Positions 27,901 to 37,566 of a stretch of DNA of 64,000 nucleotides are shown here, one piece after another. Source of the DNA: Leptothoe kymatousa TAU-MAC 1615 (GTDB lineage Bacteria; Cyanobacteriota; Cyanobacteriia; Phormidesmidales; Phormidesmidaceae); the NCBI RefSeq assembly GCF_018739865.1, contig NZ_JADOER010000004.1, forward strand, positions 1,064,157 through 1,128,156, read 5' to 3'. Numbering within the stretch: position 1 is the first letter of the stretch; every line of letters starts with the position of its first letter. The notes under the pieces were generated by a model. It did no database searches and was not told the DNA's origin. It saw only the letters and a list, made by a program, of their open reading frames with translations. Position numbers and translations under genes: made by a program.

Positions 27901-30367
27901 TGCCGATAGTCTCTACCGGTTCAATGGCAATGTTGCCCTAGATACCCTGGCCTACAATGCCAACGTTTCTGTGGAAAATGGAGATGTGGGGGATGTGTTG
28001 ACAGCCTTGGCCATCAACGATCTGCAGGATCTAATTCAGACATTTCAAGCGCCGCTTGGGGGAGGGGCGCTTCCCCCCGAGCAGGCCACCCAAGAGATTT
28101 TGGCCACCCGGTCTGTGGGGGATACCAGTGGTTCATTACAAGACCAGCTACGACGGTTGGCGGAAATTCAAGCCATTCAGGATCAGGCGGCCCTGGCGGA
28201 GGCCGAGAATCCGATTCCGCCGTTGGCCCAGTTAACCGGGCGCTTTGATGCTGATGTGACGATCAGCGGCCGTCCCCAAGCACTGCCTAATCTTGAGTTT
28301 GATGTGCAAGGTCAGGACTGGCGGTGGGGGCGTGACTTTACCGCCGACCGGGTGATCGCCCAGGGGGAGTTGGCGGACGGTATCCTCACCCTGCAGCCAT
28401 TACGCATGGAGACTGTCTTGTCCCCGGTGGGCGCTCCTCCCCAGCTGGCGTTTGCCAACCTGGCGGGGACGTTGTCCTTATTGGATCAGGATAGTTCGGG
28501 TCTGCAGCTGGTGGCCGAAAGACTACCGATCGCCGCCGTCAGGGATATGTTTAATCTGCCCTTGGGGTTACGGGGAGAGTTTAATGCGATCGCAAACTTT
28601 AGCGGCAGCATTGGCAACCCCACCGTTCGTGGGGACGTGGTCCTTGCCAACGGCAGCATTAACAACCAACCCATTGAGCAAGCCGAGGGACTGTTTCTCT
28701 ACGAAGACGCTCGCCTGTTGCTCAACGGCACCCTGAACCAAGTGAATAATCCGCAACCATTAACCTTGGTGGGGGACATTCCCTATGCCTTTGACTTTAT
28801 GGCGGTGCGGCCCGCTGATGACAGCATTTCCCTCACCATCGATGTCGCCGATGAGGGATTGGCCCTGCTGAATGTGCTCAATGACCAAGTAAGTTGGGAA
28901 TCGGGTAAAGGTCGAGTATCCCTGGATGTGGGGGGACGCCTCAGCCAGCCCATCATCACTGGGATCATGGATGTGCAAGATGCGGTATTACGTTCTCCTT
29001 TGCTGCCCGACCCCCTAACGGATTTTGTTGGGCGTATTGTTTTTGAAAACGACCAAATTATTGTTCAAAAATTAAACGGCAACTACGGAAATGGCCGCCT
29101 GCAGGCCGTGGGGCGTTTTCCCCTAGGGTTTCCCCCGCTCCTAAGCGGCGCTGAACTGGCAATCCTCGGGGATCAAGCCATCTCCCCATCAGAATCGGCC
29201 CTGTCCCCCGATGGGGTGTCCCCTGCTGCTGCCGCTGTGGCCGACGCCCCGGCCCAGCACCCATCCGGCGCCCTCACCGTCACCTTAGATGACATTGATT
29301 TAGACCTGCGGGGGATCTATCGTGGCCGGGTTAAGGGGCAAGTTGTTGTGGGGGGCAGTTTGTTGGTGGGTGGTCCCCAACTTGGCGGTGTTGTGGAGCT
29401 GGCCAATGGCCGGGTCTTTTTGCCCGATGGTAGTACGGACCCGGTGGCCAATAATTTAGAGGAAGAAGCCTCCCCATTTATTCCTCGATTCGACAATCTC
29501 AAAATTACCCTGGCAAAAAATATTCAAATTCAGCAAAGCAATCTGCTCAACGTAATTGCCGACGGGAATTTACGCCTGACAGGTCCCCTGCGCCCGTTTC
29601 GAGCGATTGAGCCAGAGGGCGAAATTCGATTACGCTCCGGACGCATCAATCTGCTCACTACGACATTTCGTTTAGCCGGTCGAGATAATGTCGCTCGGTT
29701 TTTTCCAGATCGGGGGATCGCCGATCCCTTCCTCGATATCAGGTTGCGTACATCTGTTACCGAAACCCAGCAAAGTAATGTGGTAGAAGCCACGGCCTTT
29801 GCCACGTCTGAAGTTGCCGATGCGTCGGTCGATCCATTTCGCGCCACCACGGGTCTGGAAACCATTCGCATTCGGGCCAACTATCAAGGGACCGCCAGTA
29901 AGCTGCTAGAGAGTTTATTCCTATCTGATATTGGGGATACGGTGATTGAACTGTCCAGCTCCCCCCCCCGTTCTCGCCAAGAAATTATTAACCTGTTGAG
30001 CGGCAGCTATGTGGCGGCACTCCAGTCGGGGCAAGGGGTGATCAATTTCTTTGGGGGAGCTTTGCTGACGCGACTGCAGGACTTTATTGGTCGGACCCTT
30101 AACCTCAGTGAGTTTCGTCTGTTTCCCGTCACTGGTGCTTCACGATTTTCTAGCGAAGACAACAGCGGGTCTGACCTAGATGTGGCCACCGAAATCGGTT
30201 TTGATGTCACCAACAATGTCACCCTATCTATTCTAGAAATCCTCACCGATAGCACACCGACAGAGTTTAACCTGCGTTACCGCCTGACCGATGAGTTCAC
30301 CTTAAGGGGGACTACAAATTTCGACGATCGCAATCGAGTTTTGTTAGAGTTTGAAACGAGATTTTAA
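24989..30367 (+). CDS. TamB-family translocation/assembly protein (DUF490), very long
   Basis: 1792 residues from the ATG at 24989 (a GTG directly before it is also possible). One N-terminal membrane anchor (ITLGAGTIIVGTVAFIGAWV, about 20-42) is followed by AsmA/TamB-like repeats of short beta strands (VVNGEITL, VTIDRVVLNDLDADV, and many GxLxxxG patterns). These form the long periplasmic beta-groove. The C-terminal TamB/DUF490 domain (about 1350-1792) includes PEGEIRLRSGRINLLTTTFR and ends with strands STPTEFNLRYRLTDEFTLRG and FETRF. TamB proteins span the periplasm, work with an Omp85 partner and are implicated in lipid or outer-membrane protein delivery. Cyanobacterial homologues are routinely this long. 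No Omp85 gene is in view. Confidence 0.92.
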   Translation: MPSPNTERPPDRRRFWKLTAITLGAGTIIVGTVAFIGAWVFVNTGLTPLLERRLSKLLERELELGQLEALSWNGMQVGASALKATATDPTHVTADSVAVGFDLWRLIFQQELDIDLRLTGAKGYLEQHPEQGWLGIEVPTFEPPPQEPLVKVRMDDIDVVNGEITLVPLPADGAEPEPLLLRDVNGTVGIDPMQVDGQDSQQVVFESTTIPPGGGEIEFTGAVVPIASGNSEQPIQQKTRLGIKGEGVAAEAVMAFLLPTMGQRNFPMATTAGRVSGQWTVDFVPEQPVTVAGAGSVDNGQLQLAALPSEGPWGNTIDNIDVTARFKGTTITIDKAQGAYGELTATGTGTVDWAGDYDLVAQVPDIDLETLLERSEADVPIALSGLFESTVAITGPVLQPKIAADVVASGPVTIDRVVLNDLDADVVMQSDRIETLLDVVTVNQLTANPDIGGQITGSGVLNLANIPEAPPELDFTIEAANVPGDEVLALYDIQQLPFSLGAVAAQTTVVGSPADLATRINVQAPTLAYGGQVYPAQATAVFADGGLRIPQALVQVGAGSLTARGDVGRDRWQGDVVANNVNLEALGLAPLGSVDADVAVSGPLQGAGLNTIQALGDYRVQLMDGAIQGEATLRNGGWQTDATLAALGLRQFSPQLAGNTSGSLSLQGRLDALTLADVRAQGDLNFSAGLGGLSPRLAGFNTPLTTQFEWSSQELRIVQANSDQLQARGVVSTDVVGNQFRGIQGFILDVDAARYPLALLPTPVPLGGFASFEGRFLGTPTAPQLNGNLTLEQFGVNQVAFDPWLSGPISYGPQAGLAVDLAGLSGPTINGLDDGIALNFKTLRDLDFDVRWQGARAWGRTEGDFLRTSLQDLPLQALALPTVDRLGGGLQGTLSSQDDWLIDLARQTFVGGVVVEQPSLGYLNAQRLTGQITYRDRHLFAEQGELIFNACSNRLNNGSPPSHFYCVPGDTADSLYRFNGNVALDTLAYNANVSVENGDVGDVLTALAINDLQDLIQTFQAPLGGGALPPEQATQEILATRSVGDTSGSLQDQLRRLAEIQAIQDQAALAEAENPIPPLAQLTGRFDADVTISGRPQALPNLEFDVQGQDWRWGRDFTADRVIAQGELADGILTLQPLRMETVLSPVGAPPQLAFANLAGTLSLLDQDSSGLQLVAERLPIAAVRDMFNLPLGLRGEFNAIANFSGSIGNPTVRGDVVLANGSINNQPIEQAEGLFLYEDARLLLNGTLNQVNNPQPLTLVGDIPYAFDFMAVRPADDSISLTIDVADEGLALLNVLNDQVSWESGKGRVSLDVGGRLSQPIITGIMDVQDAVLRSPLLPDPLTDFVGRIVFENDQIIVQKLNGNYGNGRLQAVGRFPLGFPPLLSGAELAILGDQAISPSESALSPDGVSPAAAAVADAPAQHPSGALTVTLDDIDLDLRGIYRGRVKGQVVVGGSLLVGGPQLGGVVELANGRVFLPDGSTDPVANNLEEEASPFIPRFDNLKITLAKNIQIQQSNLLNVIADGNLRLTGPLRPFRAIEPEGEIRLRSGRINLLTTTFRLAGRDNVARFFPDRGIADPFLDIRLRTSVTETQQSNVVEATAFATSEVADASVDPFRATTGLETIRIRANYQGTASKLLESLFLSDIGDTVIELSSSPPRSRQEIINLLSGSYVAALQSGQGVINFFGGALLTRLQDFIGRTLNLSEFRLFPVTGASRFSSEDNSGSDLDVATEIGFDVTNNVTLSILEILTDSTPTEFNLRYRLTDEFTLRGTTNFDDRNRVLLEFETRF

Positions 30368-30548
30368 AAGGTGTAATGCACCTATGCCCTAATCGAGGTA
30401 TTTTTATAGGCTAAAGCCCATAGCTTTATCAAGTTGCCAGTTCCCTCTCCATATAGTGTATCTATACTGATAAATAGCTAAATCAACGAATTAACTCTAA
30501 GTAAAGCGCTTAGACCCCATTTATTTTTACGTCCACCGCCCACACCCT

Positions 30549-31418
30549 ATGAATCAGTTTATTTCCCGTCTTACTCGTCCTACCCTAGCGACCCTGCTGA
30601 TTTTGCTAGGGGGCGGTTTGGCAGCCCCTCGTGTAGAAGCCCAGGCGCTTTTACCCTACACCTTGCCTTTAGATGAGGAGCGACTGACGGCAACGGGACT
30701 AAGTCTTGCCCAGGAAGCTGCGCAACTGGCTCAATTCCAGCAATATGACGAAGCCTTGGCGCGTATTCAACTGGCGGCTCAGCTGGCCCCCCAAGATCCC
30801 CAAATCTTGACCCTGATGGGCAGTTTGTATCTACAGGTGGGGGATAGTTCGACCGCAGTGACCACCTTGGAAAAGGCGAAGGTGCTCAAGGCCGACGATC
30901 CCGTAATTTGGTTCACCTTGGGCTCCGCCTACTTTAGTGAAGCAAAATATTTACAAGCGGCTAATGCCCTGGAAAAAGGTCTGAGTTTTGAGCCGAGTAA
31001 TCCGGGGGCCCACTTTGACCTAGGCAACGCCTATTACAAGCTCAACCGCTACCCTAAAGCGATTGAGCACTATGAAGCAGCCGTTCGCTATGACGAGATG
31101 TTTTGGCCCGCCATCAATAATATTGGGCTGGTGTTTTACGAAATGGGCCAGGCAGAATCAGCGATTGAACAGTGGGAACGCTCCTTAGACGTGGCCCAGG
31201 AGGAACCAGAACCAACCCTGGCTATTGCAGTTGCGAACTATGCCGCCAATATGAATCGCCCTGCCGCCATCGAATCAGCCACAGCGGCACTAGAACGGGA
31301 CAGTCGCTACGCTAATCTGGAATTTTTAGAGGAAAATCTGTGGGGCAATCGATTGCTCGGTGCGACCGAAGCCCTGTTTGATACTCCCGGTCTCCAGGAT
31401 GTGTTGTCTGGTCTCTAA
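30549..31418 (+). CDS. Exported TPR protein
   Basis: This 289-residue protein has an N-terminal signal peptide (LTRPTLATLLILLGGGLAAP, cleavage likely after VEA). About five tetratricopeptide repeats follow, among them QYDEALARIQLAAQLAPQDP, SSTAVTTLEKAKVLKADDPV, YLQAANALEKGLSFEPSNPG and YPKAIEHYEAAVRYDEMFWP. TPRs make protein-protein contacts, and this one should act in the periplasm. It follows the TamB gene after 181 bases on the same strand, so a link to the same envelope pathway is possible but unproven. A perfect 46-bp palindrome lies about 90 bases beyond its stop. Confidence 0.85.
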   Translation: MNQFISRLTRPTLATLLILLGGGLAAPRVEAQALLPYTLPLDEERLTATGLSLAQEAAQLAQFQQYDEALARIQLAAQLAPQDPQILTLMGSLYLQVGDSSTAVTTLEKAKVLKADDPVIWFTLGSAYFSEAKYLQAANALEKGLSFEPSNPGAHFDLGNAYYKLNRYPKAIEHYEAAVRYDEMFWPAINNIGLVFYEMGQAESAIEQWERSLDVAQEEPEPTLAIAVANYAANMNRPAAIESATAALERDSRYANLEFLEENLWGNRLLGATEALFDTPGLQDVLSGL

Positions 31419-31508
31419 TGGTGAAAGTGATCACAGGGCTGGTACCTAACGCCCTTGTCTAACTAATTTGTAAACCAACCCTACAGTTAGTTAAAAAACA
31501 GTATTTTG

Positions 31509-31554
31509 TACAAAGATAAGGGGGCGCCATTAATGGCGCCCCCTTATCTTTGTA
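31509..31554. terminator. Perfect 46-bp palindrome, probable bidirectional terminator
   Basis: TACAAAGATAAGGGGGCGCC, then ATTAAT, then the exact reverse complement. The transcript can fold into a 20-bp stem with an A-rich 5' base and U-rich 3' base on either strand. It lies 91 bases after the TPR gene and before the convergent lone-receiver gene. The perfection over 46 bases is unusual for a terminator. Confidence 0.7.
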
Positions 31555-31750
31555 TGGTTAGATTAAATAAATTTAATCGATTTGGTTCTTTTGTACTAGT
31601 ATGACTCTATACAGTCTAAATTGCCTTAAGGTCGCCCACCACTTTGGGGCTCTGATTGCCTTATTGCAGTTACTGGTTAGGGTTAGACTGCTTTGCAACT
31701 ATGCAATAACATCTACAGATGAGTCTAAACCAAGCGCTAGCAAAACCCGT
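31555..31750. other. Short AT-rich spacer
   Basis: With the palindrome at 31509-31554 this makes a 332-base gene-free stretch between convergent genes. Apart from the palindrome I see no feature. Confidence 0.4.
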
Positions 31751-32146
31751 TTATTCACCAATCATTGCTTTGACATCATCGACAAACTTTTGGTGGTCCA
31801 CAATGGGTTTTGAAATATAGCCGTCAGCGCCACTCTGTTGTAGAAAGTTCTCCCTATCGCCATCCATGGCGTGGGCGGTCACCAAGATAATGGGGAGTTG
31901 GGCGGTGTCGCTATTGGCTTTTAACATCTGGGTAATGCGGATACCGTCCACGGGTTTGCCTTGATAGACACTGTGGGACAGGGACACATCCATTAAAATC
32001 ACGTCTACTTCGCCGCTGGCGGCAATTTGCATGACTTCATCCACGTTTTCCGTATGTTTGACCGCTAAGCCACCCCGCTTGGTCAAAATCTTGGAGAAAA
32101 CGCGCGCGTTGATCATGTCGTCTTCCACGATTAAAACCGTTTTCAT
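31751..32146 (-). CDS. Stand-alone receiver-domain response regulator
   Basis: 131 residues from the ATG at 32146 (MKTVLIVEDDMINARVFSKI); two more in-frame codons lie upstream. It is a single CheY-like receiver: acidic pocket EDD, phospho-acceptor Asp in DVILMDVSLSHSV, Thr/Ser in IILVTAHAM and Lys in DGYISKPIVDHQ. The sequence VSLSHSVYQGKPVDGI has a small insertion after the acceptor, seen in some cyanobacterial receivers. It has no output domain, so it probably passes phosphate on or acts by protein contact. It is divergent from the topoisomerase gene with 319 bases between. Confidence 0.88.
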   Translation of the reverse strand: MKTVLIVEDDMINARVFSKILTKRGGLAVKHTENVDEVMQIAASGEVDVILMDVSLSHSVYQGKPVDGIRITQMLKANSDTAQLPIILVTAHAMDGDRENFLQQSGADGYISKPIVDHQKFVDDVKAMIGE

Positions 32147-32465
32147 AGGCATTTCGTTAACACAGCAAAGTTACTATAGCTACTGTCAGTCACTGGTCTG
32201 GGAGTCTAGGCCAATGCCGTAGTAGTTTTTCGTTTAAAGAATAATGGAGCTGTGAACGTAGGCGTTCCCAAGTCGATTGAATTCTTTGTTGATTTGGATC
32301 TTAACTATTGCGGATCCATGGCGCTTGTGTATAAGGTACAGCATTGGTAAGGCAAAACCACATTCAAGTTAAAACCTAGAGTTTCCTCTATTAAGAGACG
32401 ATTTTTCTGGATGTGGACAACATATTAGTCACTGCATTTCAGGCAGCTTTCAAGGATACGAAATC
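32147..32465. other. Divergent promoter region of the receiver and topoisomerase genes
   Basis: No ORF is supported. CACATTCAAGTTAAAAC at 32359-32375 has a 16-of-17 match at 42447-42463, upstream of the hybrid kinase gene. Both copies lie about 85-105 bases before the coding start. An AAGGA ribosome site precedes the ATG at 32466. Confidence 0.4.
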
Positions 32466-34964
32466 ATGGCAAACCAGTTAAATGCGTTTTCGGATGAACA
32501 AATTGTTGTCACTTCTCTTCATACAGAGGTGCAGCGATCATATCTGGAATATGCCATGAGCGTAATTGTCGGGCGAGCTTTGCCGGACGTGCGTGATGGA
32601 TTAAAACCGGTGCATAGACGTATTCTCTATGCGATGCATGAGTTGGGGTTAACGCCCGATCGACCGTTCCGAAAATGTGCCCGCGTAGTGGGAGATGTGC
32701 TGGGTAAGTATCATCCCCATGGTGATCAGGCGGTTTATGACGCCCTGGTGCGCATGGTGCAGGACTTTTCCACCCGCTATCCGTTGCTGGACGGCCATGG
32801 CAATTTTGGCTCAGTGGACAATGACCCGCCAGCGGCTATGCGGTATACCGAAACGCGGTTAGCCCCTGTGAGCCATGAGTCTTTGCTAGGGGAAATTAGC
32901 GAGGCCACCGTCGATTTTATTGATAACTTTGACAGTTCTCAGCAAGAGCCCATTGTATTGCCCGCTCAGCTGCCGAACTTGTTGCTTAATGGGAGTTCGG
33001 GCATCGCCGTTGGCATGGCCACGAACATTCCTCCCCACAATCTGGGGGAGGTGGTGGATGGTTTGATTGCCATGATCGATCGCCCCACGCTTACGGATGA
33101 GGCTTTGTTTAAGTTGATTCCTGGGCCAGATTTCCCCACGGGTGGTGAAATCACAGGCACCAAGGGCATTTATGATGCCTACCGCACGGGGCGGGGGAGC
33201 ATTCCGGTGCGGGGCATTGCCAGCTTTGAGGAGGTGCAGCCGGGGAAGGGGCGCCAGCGCCGTAATGCCATTGTGGTGACCGAACTGCCCTACCAGGTGA
33301 ATAAGGCTGGGTGGATTGAGAAAGTGGCGAATTTGGTCAATCAAGGCCGGCTTGATGGGATCGCGGATATTCGGGATGAAAGCGATCGCGACGGCATGCG
33401 GGTCGTGATTGAGCTCAAACGGGAGGCCCAACCCCATGGCATTTTGGCCGCCCTGTATAAGATGACGCCCCTGCAGAGCAACTTTGGCGCCATTATGCTG
33501 GCCTTGGAGGGGGGGCAACCGGTGCAAATGCCCCTGCGCCACATGCTACAGGCGTTCCTCGATTTTCGTGAAGAAACGTTGGTGCGGCAGTACACCAACG
33601 AACTGGAGCGCACCGACCAGCGGTTGCATATTGTGGAGGGGCTGCTCACGGCCCTCGACAGCATTGACGAAGTGATTGAAATTTTGCGGGCGGCCCCCGA
33701 CGGCACCACCGCCAAAATGGAACTAATGGAGCAGTTTGACCTGAGCGATCGCCAGGCAGATGCAATTTTGGCCATGCCCCTGCGACGGCTGGTGGGTCTG
33801 GAGCAGGAAAAGCTGCTGAACGAATTTGATGAGCTATCCACCGTGAAGGAACGGCTGGAGCTGTTGCTCGGAGATCGCAAAGAGCGGCTCAAGTCGCTAA
33901 AAAAAGAGCTGAGAAAGCTGAAAAAGGCCTACGGAGACGAGCGCCGCACCCGGTTGCAGTCCGCCAGTGAGCGGGCGGCGGAAGAAGAACGCTTAGCCAA
34001 TTTGGTGGCGGAGGCCAATGAGGAAGAAACCGTGGTGGAGTTCACCCGCAAAGGCTATGCTCGCCGGGTTTCGCCCCGGGCTTACCAGCGGCGCCAGGGG
34101 AAACAGGAGGCGCTTCCCACCAAGCTGACGGAGCTGGACGATGTCACCACCCAAACCGAGTTTGCCTCCACGGCCCAGGCATTTTTGGTGTTTTCCCGCG
34201 ATGGTAAGGCCTATAGTTTAGGCATTAACGAGGTGCCCTTAGCCCAGCGACAATCCAAGGGTCAGCCCCTGGTGAATTTATTGCCCGATGCCATTGGCAA
34301 CGATCCGGGGGCGATTTTGCCACCGATTTTGCTCAGTGATGCGGTGATGGCGCGGCAGGTGATTTTAGTGACGGCCAATGGCAAGATTAAGCGTTTACCG
34401 ATGACGGAGTTTGAATCTATTACGGCCCGTGGACTGCTGGCCATTAAGCTCAAACCTGGGGATCATTTGGCCTATGCCGTAGTGGCCGATTTAGAACAGG
34501 ACCTCATGCTGGCATCTTCCGGTGGTCGTCTATTGCGGTTTGCCATTGATCGTGACCAGTTGCCGGACACTAGCCGAAATTCCCAAGGGACCCAAGCGAT
34601 TCGGGTGATTAAGGGGGAATCGGTGGTGGGCTGTGTGCCGATTAAGAATAATAGCAAAGTGTTATTGATGTCTATCAAAGGCTATGCCAAACGGATGCAG
34701 GTGGCGGCGATCAATCGCAGTAGTCGGGGGGGGATTGGTTCCCAGTCGTTCAAATTTAGTCAGAACAGTGACCAGTTGACCACCCTTGTGGTGGTGCCAG
34801 GGGCGGCTGACTTTACGGTGATGACCAGCAGCGATCGGGCGGCGCGGTTAAAAATTGACCGAGTGCCGCTGCAGGGGCGTAGTCAACCCTGCGATCGCAT
34901 GCTTACCCCTGCCCGAGGTGAAACCATTACCGATATCCTGGTATCTGTGGTGGAGCAGGGTTAG
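32466..34964 (+). CDS. Type IIA DNA topoisomerase subunit A (GyrA/ParC paralogue)
   Basis: This 832-residue protein starts at the ATG with AAGGA upstream. The breakage-reunion domain includes [20 protein letters not shown], the quinolone region [16 protein letters not shown] (residues 82-97) and catalytic Tyr127 in [10 protein letters not shown]. The C-terminal beta-pinwheel spans about 510-832. The subunit cleaves and rejoins DNA with a GyrB/ParE partner. Two details depart from standard gyrase A. The position equivalent to E. coli Ser83 is Gln88. The GyrA box (QRRGGKG in gyrases) reads QRRQGKQ at 541-547, which suggests weaker DNA wrapping. Cyanobacteria usually carry two subunit A paralogues; this looks like the gyrase/topo IV-like second copy. 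No subunit B gene is near. Confidence 0.88.
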   Translation: MANQLNAFSDEQIVVTSLHTEVQRSYLEYAMSVIVGRALPDVRDGLKPVHRRILYAMHELGLTPDRPFRKCARVVGDVLGKYHPHGDQAVYDALVRMVQDFSTRYPLLDGHGNFGSVDNDPPAAMRYTETRLAPVSHESLLGEISEATVDFIDNFDSSQQEPIVLPAQLPNLLLNGSSGIAVGMATNIPPHNLGEVVDGLIAMIDRPTLTDEALFKLIPGPDFPTGGEITGTKGIYDAYRTGRGSIPVRGIASFEEVQPGKGRQRRNAIVVTELPYQVNKAGWIEKVANLVNQGRLDGIADIRDESDRDGMRVVIELKREAQPHGILAALYKMTPLQSNFGAIMLALEGGQPVQMPLRHMLQAFLDFREETLVRQYTNELERTDQRLHIVEGLLTALDSIDEVIEILRAAPDGTTAKMELMEQFDLSDRQADAILAMPLRRLVGLEQEKLLNEFDELSTVKERLELLLGDRKERLKSLKKELRKLKKAYGDERRTRLQSASERAAEEERLANLVAEANEEETVVEFTRKGYARRVSPRAYQRRQGKQEALPTKLTELDDVTTQTEFASTAQAFLVFSRDGKAYSLGINEVPLAQRQSKGQPLVNLLPDAIGNDPGAILPPILLSDAVMARQVILVTANGKIKRLPMTEFESITARGLLAIKLKPGDHLAYAVVADLEQDLMLASSGGRLLRFAIDRDQLPDTSRNSQGTQAIRVIKGESVVGCVPIKNNSKVLLMSIKGYAKRMQVAAINRSSRGGIGSQSFKFSQNSDQLTTLVVVPGAADFTVMTSSDRAARLKIDRVPLQGRSQPCDRMLTPARGETITDILVSVVEQG

Positions 34965-34973
34965 GAAGCAAAC

Positions 34974-36191
34974 GTGGCTGAGGTTGTTATCGACAACGTT
35001 TACAAAACATTTCCCCGTCAGGCATCGGACGCTAAGCCAGCGACGGTGCTCAAGCGCATTTATCTCGATGTCAAAGACGGGGAGTTTATGGTGCTGGTGG
35101 GCCCCTCGGGCTGTGGCAAAAGCACGCTGCTGCGTCTAATTGCCGGATTGGAAAGCATTACGGGGGGCACCATCGCCATTGGCGATCGCTCGGTGAATGC
35201 CCTCGCCCCGAAACAGCGGGATGTGGCCATGGTTTTCCAAAGCTATGCCCTGTATCCCCATTTGAGCGTCTACGACAATCTAGCCTTTGGCCTGCGGCGC
35301 ACGGTCAGCGATTTGCCTGGGATAACCCGCGGGCAACAGCTGCTGTTTGGGGCGACACGGCTATTGCCGCCGGGGTTTCACTATTGGCCCGAGCGGGAAC
35401 AGGCCATTGCCAAACGTGTGAAGGCCATTGCCGAGATTTTGCAGATTACGCCCCTGCTCAAGCGGTTGCCAAGGCAGCTATCTGGCGGGCAAAAACAGCG
35501 GGTCGCCCTGGGGCGAGCCATGGCCCGCAACCCCCAGGTGTTTTTAATGGATGAGCCCCTGTCCAATTTGGATGCCAAGCTGCGGACCGAAACCCGTGCC
35601 CAAATTGTGGCCCTACAGCGGCGGCTAGGCACCACCACCATCTATGTCACCCACGATCAGGTGGAAGCCATGACCATGGGCGATCGCATTGCGGTCATGT
35701 CCGAGGGGGTAATCCAGCAAATTGCGGCCCCGCTCGAACTGTACCGATACCCGGCCAATCGATTTGTGGCCTCGTTCATTGGGTCGCCACCGATGAATTT
35801 TCTCACCGTGCAGGTGCAGGCCCCCCTAACGCTGGTGCATCCTGCCTTTCGCCTCACGGTGCCCAGCCATTGGGAATCCGTGTTAGCCCCCTACGGTGGC
35901 CGCCCCTTAACCCTGGGCATTCGTCCAGAGCATTTGCGCCTGGCGGTGCCCGCTCCCAAACATCTGGCGGTGACCGTGCAGCGCACAGAGGCCTTGGGCA
36001 GTGAAACCTATGTGAGCGTCAATTTAGATGATGTGCCCGACGGGAACGAAGAGAAGACTCTTTTAGCTCGCCTGGATGGCACTGAGGAGGCTGTTCCCAA
36101 GCTAGGCGATCAGTTGGTCTTGGGGATTCGCATCGAGCACATCCATTTATTTGACCCAGAAACGAATATTGCCTTGAATCCTGGGGTATAA
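34974..36191 (+). CDS. MalK/UgpC-like ABC transporter ATPase
   Basis: 405 residues with a GTG start (34974), supported by AGGAAG nine bases upstream and by the lack of an earlier ATG. Walker A is GPSGCGKST, the Q loop is [10 protein letters not shown], the signature is [15 protein letters not shown], Walker B is [12 protein letters not shown] and the switch His is in YVTHDQ. A C-terminal TOBE-type domain (about 280-405) has [13 protein letters not shown]. Between the Q loop and the signature is an insertion of about 40 residues ([20 protein letters not shown] and onward), longer than in E. coli MalK. Family members energise sugar or glycerol-phosphate import, and in cyanobacteria one ATPase often serves several importers. 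It begins nine bases after the topoisomerase stop and is probably co-transcribed. Confidence 0.92.
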   Translation: MAEVVIDNVYKTFPRQASDAKPATVLKRIYLDVKDGEFMVLVGPSGCGKSTLLRLIAGLESITGGTIAIGDRSVNALAPKQRDVAMVFQSYALYPHLSVYDNLAFGLRRTVSDLPGITRGQQLLFGATRLLPPGFHYWPEREQAIAKRVKAIAEILQITPLLKRLPRQLSGGQKQRVALGRAMARNPQVFLMDEPLSNLDAKLRTETRAQIVALQRRLGTTTIYVTHDQVEAMTMGDRIAVMSEGVIQQIAAPLELYRYPANRFVASFIGSPPMNFLTVQVQAPLTLVHPAFRLTVPSHWESVLAPYGGRPLTLGIRPEHLRLAVPAPKHLAVTVQRTEALGSETYVSVNLDDVPDGNEEKTLLARLDGTEEAVPKLGDQLVLGIRIEHIHLFDPETNIALNPGV

Positions 36192-36210
36192 GCGTGGGGG
36201 GATAAACAAA

Positions 36211-36234
36211 TACCCACCCGAACCTGGGTGGGTA
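36211..36234. terminator. Terminator hairpin between convergent genes
   Basis: TACCCACCC-GAACCT-GGGTGGGTA is a perfect 9-bp stem with a 6-base loop. It lies 20 bases after the ATPase stop and 40 bases before the end of the convergent PEP-CTERM gene, a suitable place for a shared terminator. There is no T-tract on the plus side. Confidence 0.6.
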
Positions 36235-36273
36235 AGAGACAAGATTAAGGTTGTGTGTACAGGGGCTGGCCGT

Positions 36274-37020
36274 TTACTTCTTGTTCCAGCGCAGGGCTAA
36301 CCCAGCTAATGCTGCGATCGCAATCCCAGAGGTGGGTTCAGGCACTGATGTCGGTGTATCCTCATCGGGTTCTGAAATACGAATACCAAAATTTGTAATC
36401 GTTACCAGGGCACGTCCCCCTTCATTGTCTCCCGTGCCAATGTTGAACCCAAAAATCTCGTCGGCGTTTACAGATACCGTCGTCGAACCGCGCTGGCGCA
36501 CCTCGCCGGCACTGTCGCTAAGTTGGTTGAATGGACTGTCTGGCAGTACTTCAGGGGGCAAGTCGCTAACAAAGTAGCCAAACAAATCAAAGGCTGGGCC
36601 TAGGGAGTCTTCGGTGGCATATTCCCAATCAAAAAAGAGCTCACCCGTATCCGGCACGGTCACATACAACGCAGTGAAGCTGTCCCGGCAAAGCAGTGAA
36701 ACGAAATTGCTGGGAGCTGTGCCACAGGTCAATCCAAACTGCTCCAAATACTCTGACTGGTTACTACCCAGCAGAGTTAGGGCATCAGGGTCGCTAAATT
36801 CTACCGAGCCATTGAACGGGGCCAGTTGCTCCTGAAACTCCCGTACAGCATCTTCATCAACGTTGGGGGAAAAAATAGGACTGCTATTAAAAAGTTCCCA
36901 TTCCCCAGGAGCAAAGTCACCAGTAAATCCTTGAGCGATTGCCATCTGAGCGGTTGCAGTAACCACAGCCGTCGATGCAAAGAATGCGCCTAAAACAGTT
37001 TTAAAAATGGCCTTTGCCAT
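36274..37020 (-). CDS. PEP-CTERM sorting-domain protein
   Basis: This 248-residue protein has a signal peptide (FKTVLGAFFASTAVVTATAQ, cleavage around AIAQG). Its C-terminus is VPEPTSGIAIAALAGLALRW followed by basic residues, the PEP-CTERM sorting tag: PEP motif, hydrophobic helix and positive tail. In exosortase-bearing bacteria the tag is recognised in the membrane and the protein is processed for export or anchoring, often with exopolysaccharide. The body is beta-rich and acidic with no known catalytic motif (WEYATEDSLGPAFDLFGYFV). No exosortase gene is in view. It is a single gene with a 546-base upstream region. Confidence 0.88.
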   Translation of the reverse strand: MAKAIFKTVLGAFFASTAVVTATAQMAIAQGFTGDFAPGEWELFNSSPIFSPNVDEDAVREFQEQLAPFNGSVEFSDPDALTLLGSNQSEYLEQFGLTCGTAPSNFVSLLCRDSFTALYVTVPDTGELFFDWEYATEDSLGPAFDLFGYFVSDLPPEVLPDSPFNQLSDSAGEVRQRGSTTVSVNADEIFGFNIGTGDNEGGRALVTITNFGIRISEPDEDTPTSVPEPTSGIAIAALAGLALRWNKK

Positions 37021-37566
37021 CGTATCCCGTAAGTAAAAAACCTTAACCTTATTGCTCTTAACAAAGGGTTAGTAGACCTAACCGGAAGATGACCTGATAT
37101 ACGTACAAAACAATCGGTATCTGGATACAACTCAGATTGATTTGCCGTTACACCGAATATAGTCGTTTCAATTTCGAACGGCGGCTTGGAGTTAAAGCGT
37201 TTACCAAAACAATATGCTGACTACGGCTTTGTTAAGGTTGGTTGATGCTGGTTTAGCAAGTTCGGATAAAGCCTAAGCAATTGTTAGCAAAACCGAAACT
37301 TGTCATCCGTAGTTTTGACGTTTTTTAGGGTGCTGCCTACGTCATTTATATGACTTGCGGTTGCCATAACTCATTTGAAACCAGTCACGTTGTCTGTAAA
37401 TCCACCGATCTATTTGTTGATATAGTCACATTGTTCTTAACTCCTGTACATAAAAATGTTGCGCAGTATATCTACCTATCAATAATTTTTCAGGTGTCTT
37501 AACCGATTAGCCTCAGCCCCTGTAGTGTGTAGTCTCAATAGAGCTTAAACATTGAAGTGACAGACT
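37021..37566. other. Long intergenic region between divergent genes
   Basis: 546 bases holding the promoters of the PEP-CTERM gene and pfkA. It is AT-richer than the flanking coding DNA. I find no ORF, tandem repeat or strong hairpin; GACTACGG (37222) and CCGTAGTT (37308) are only a weak inverted pair. Confidence 0.4.
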
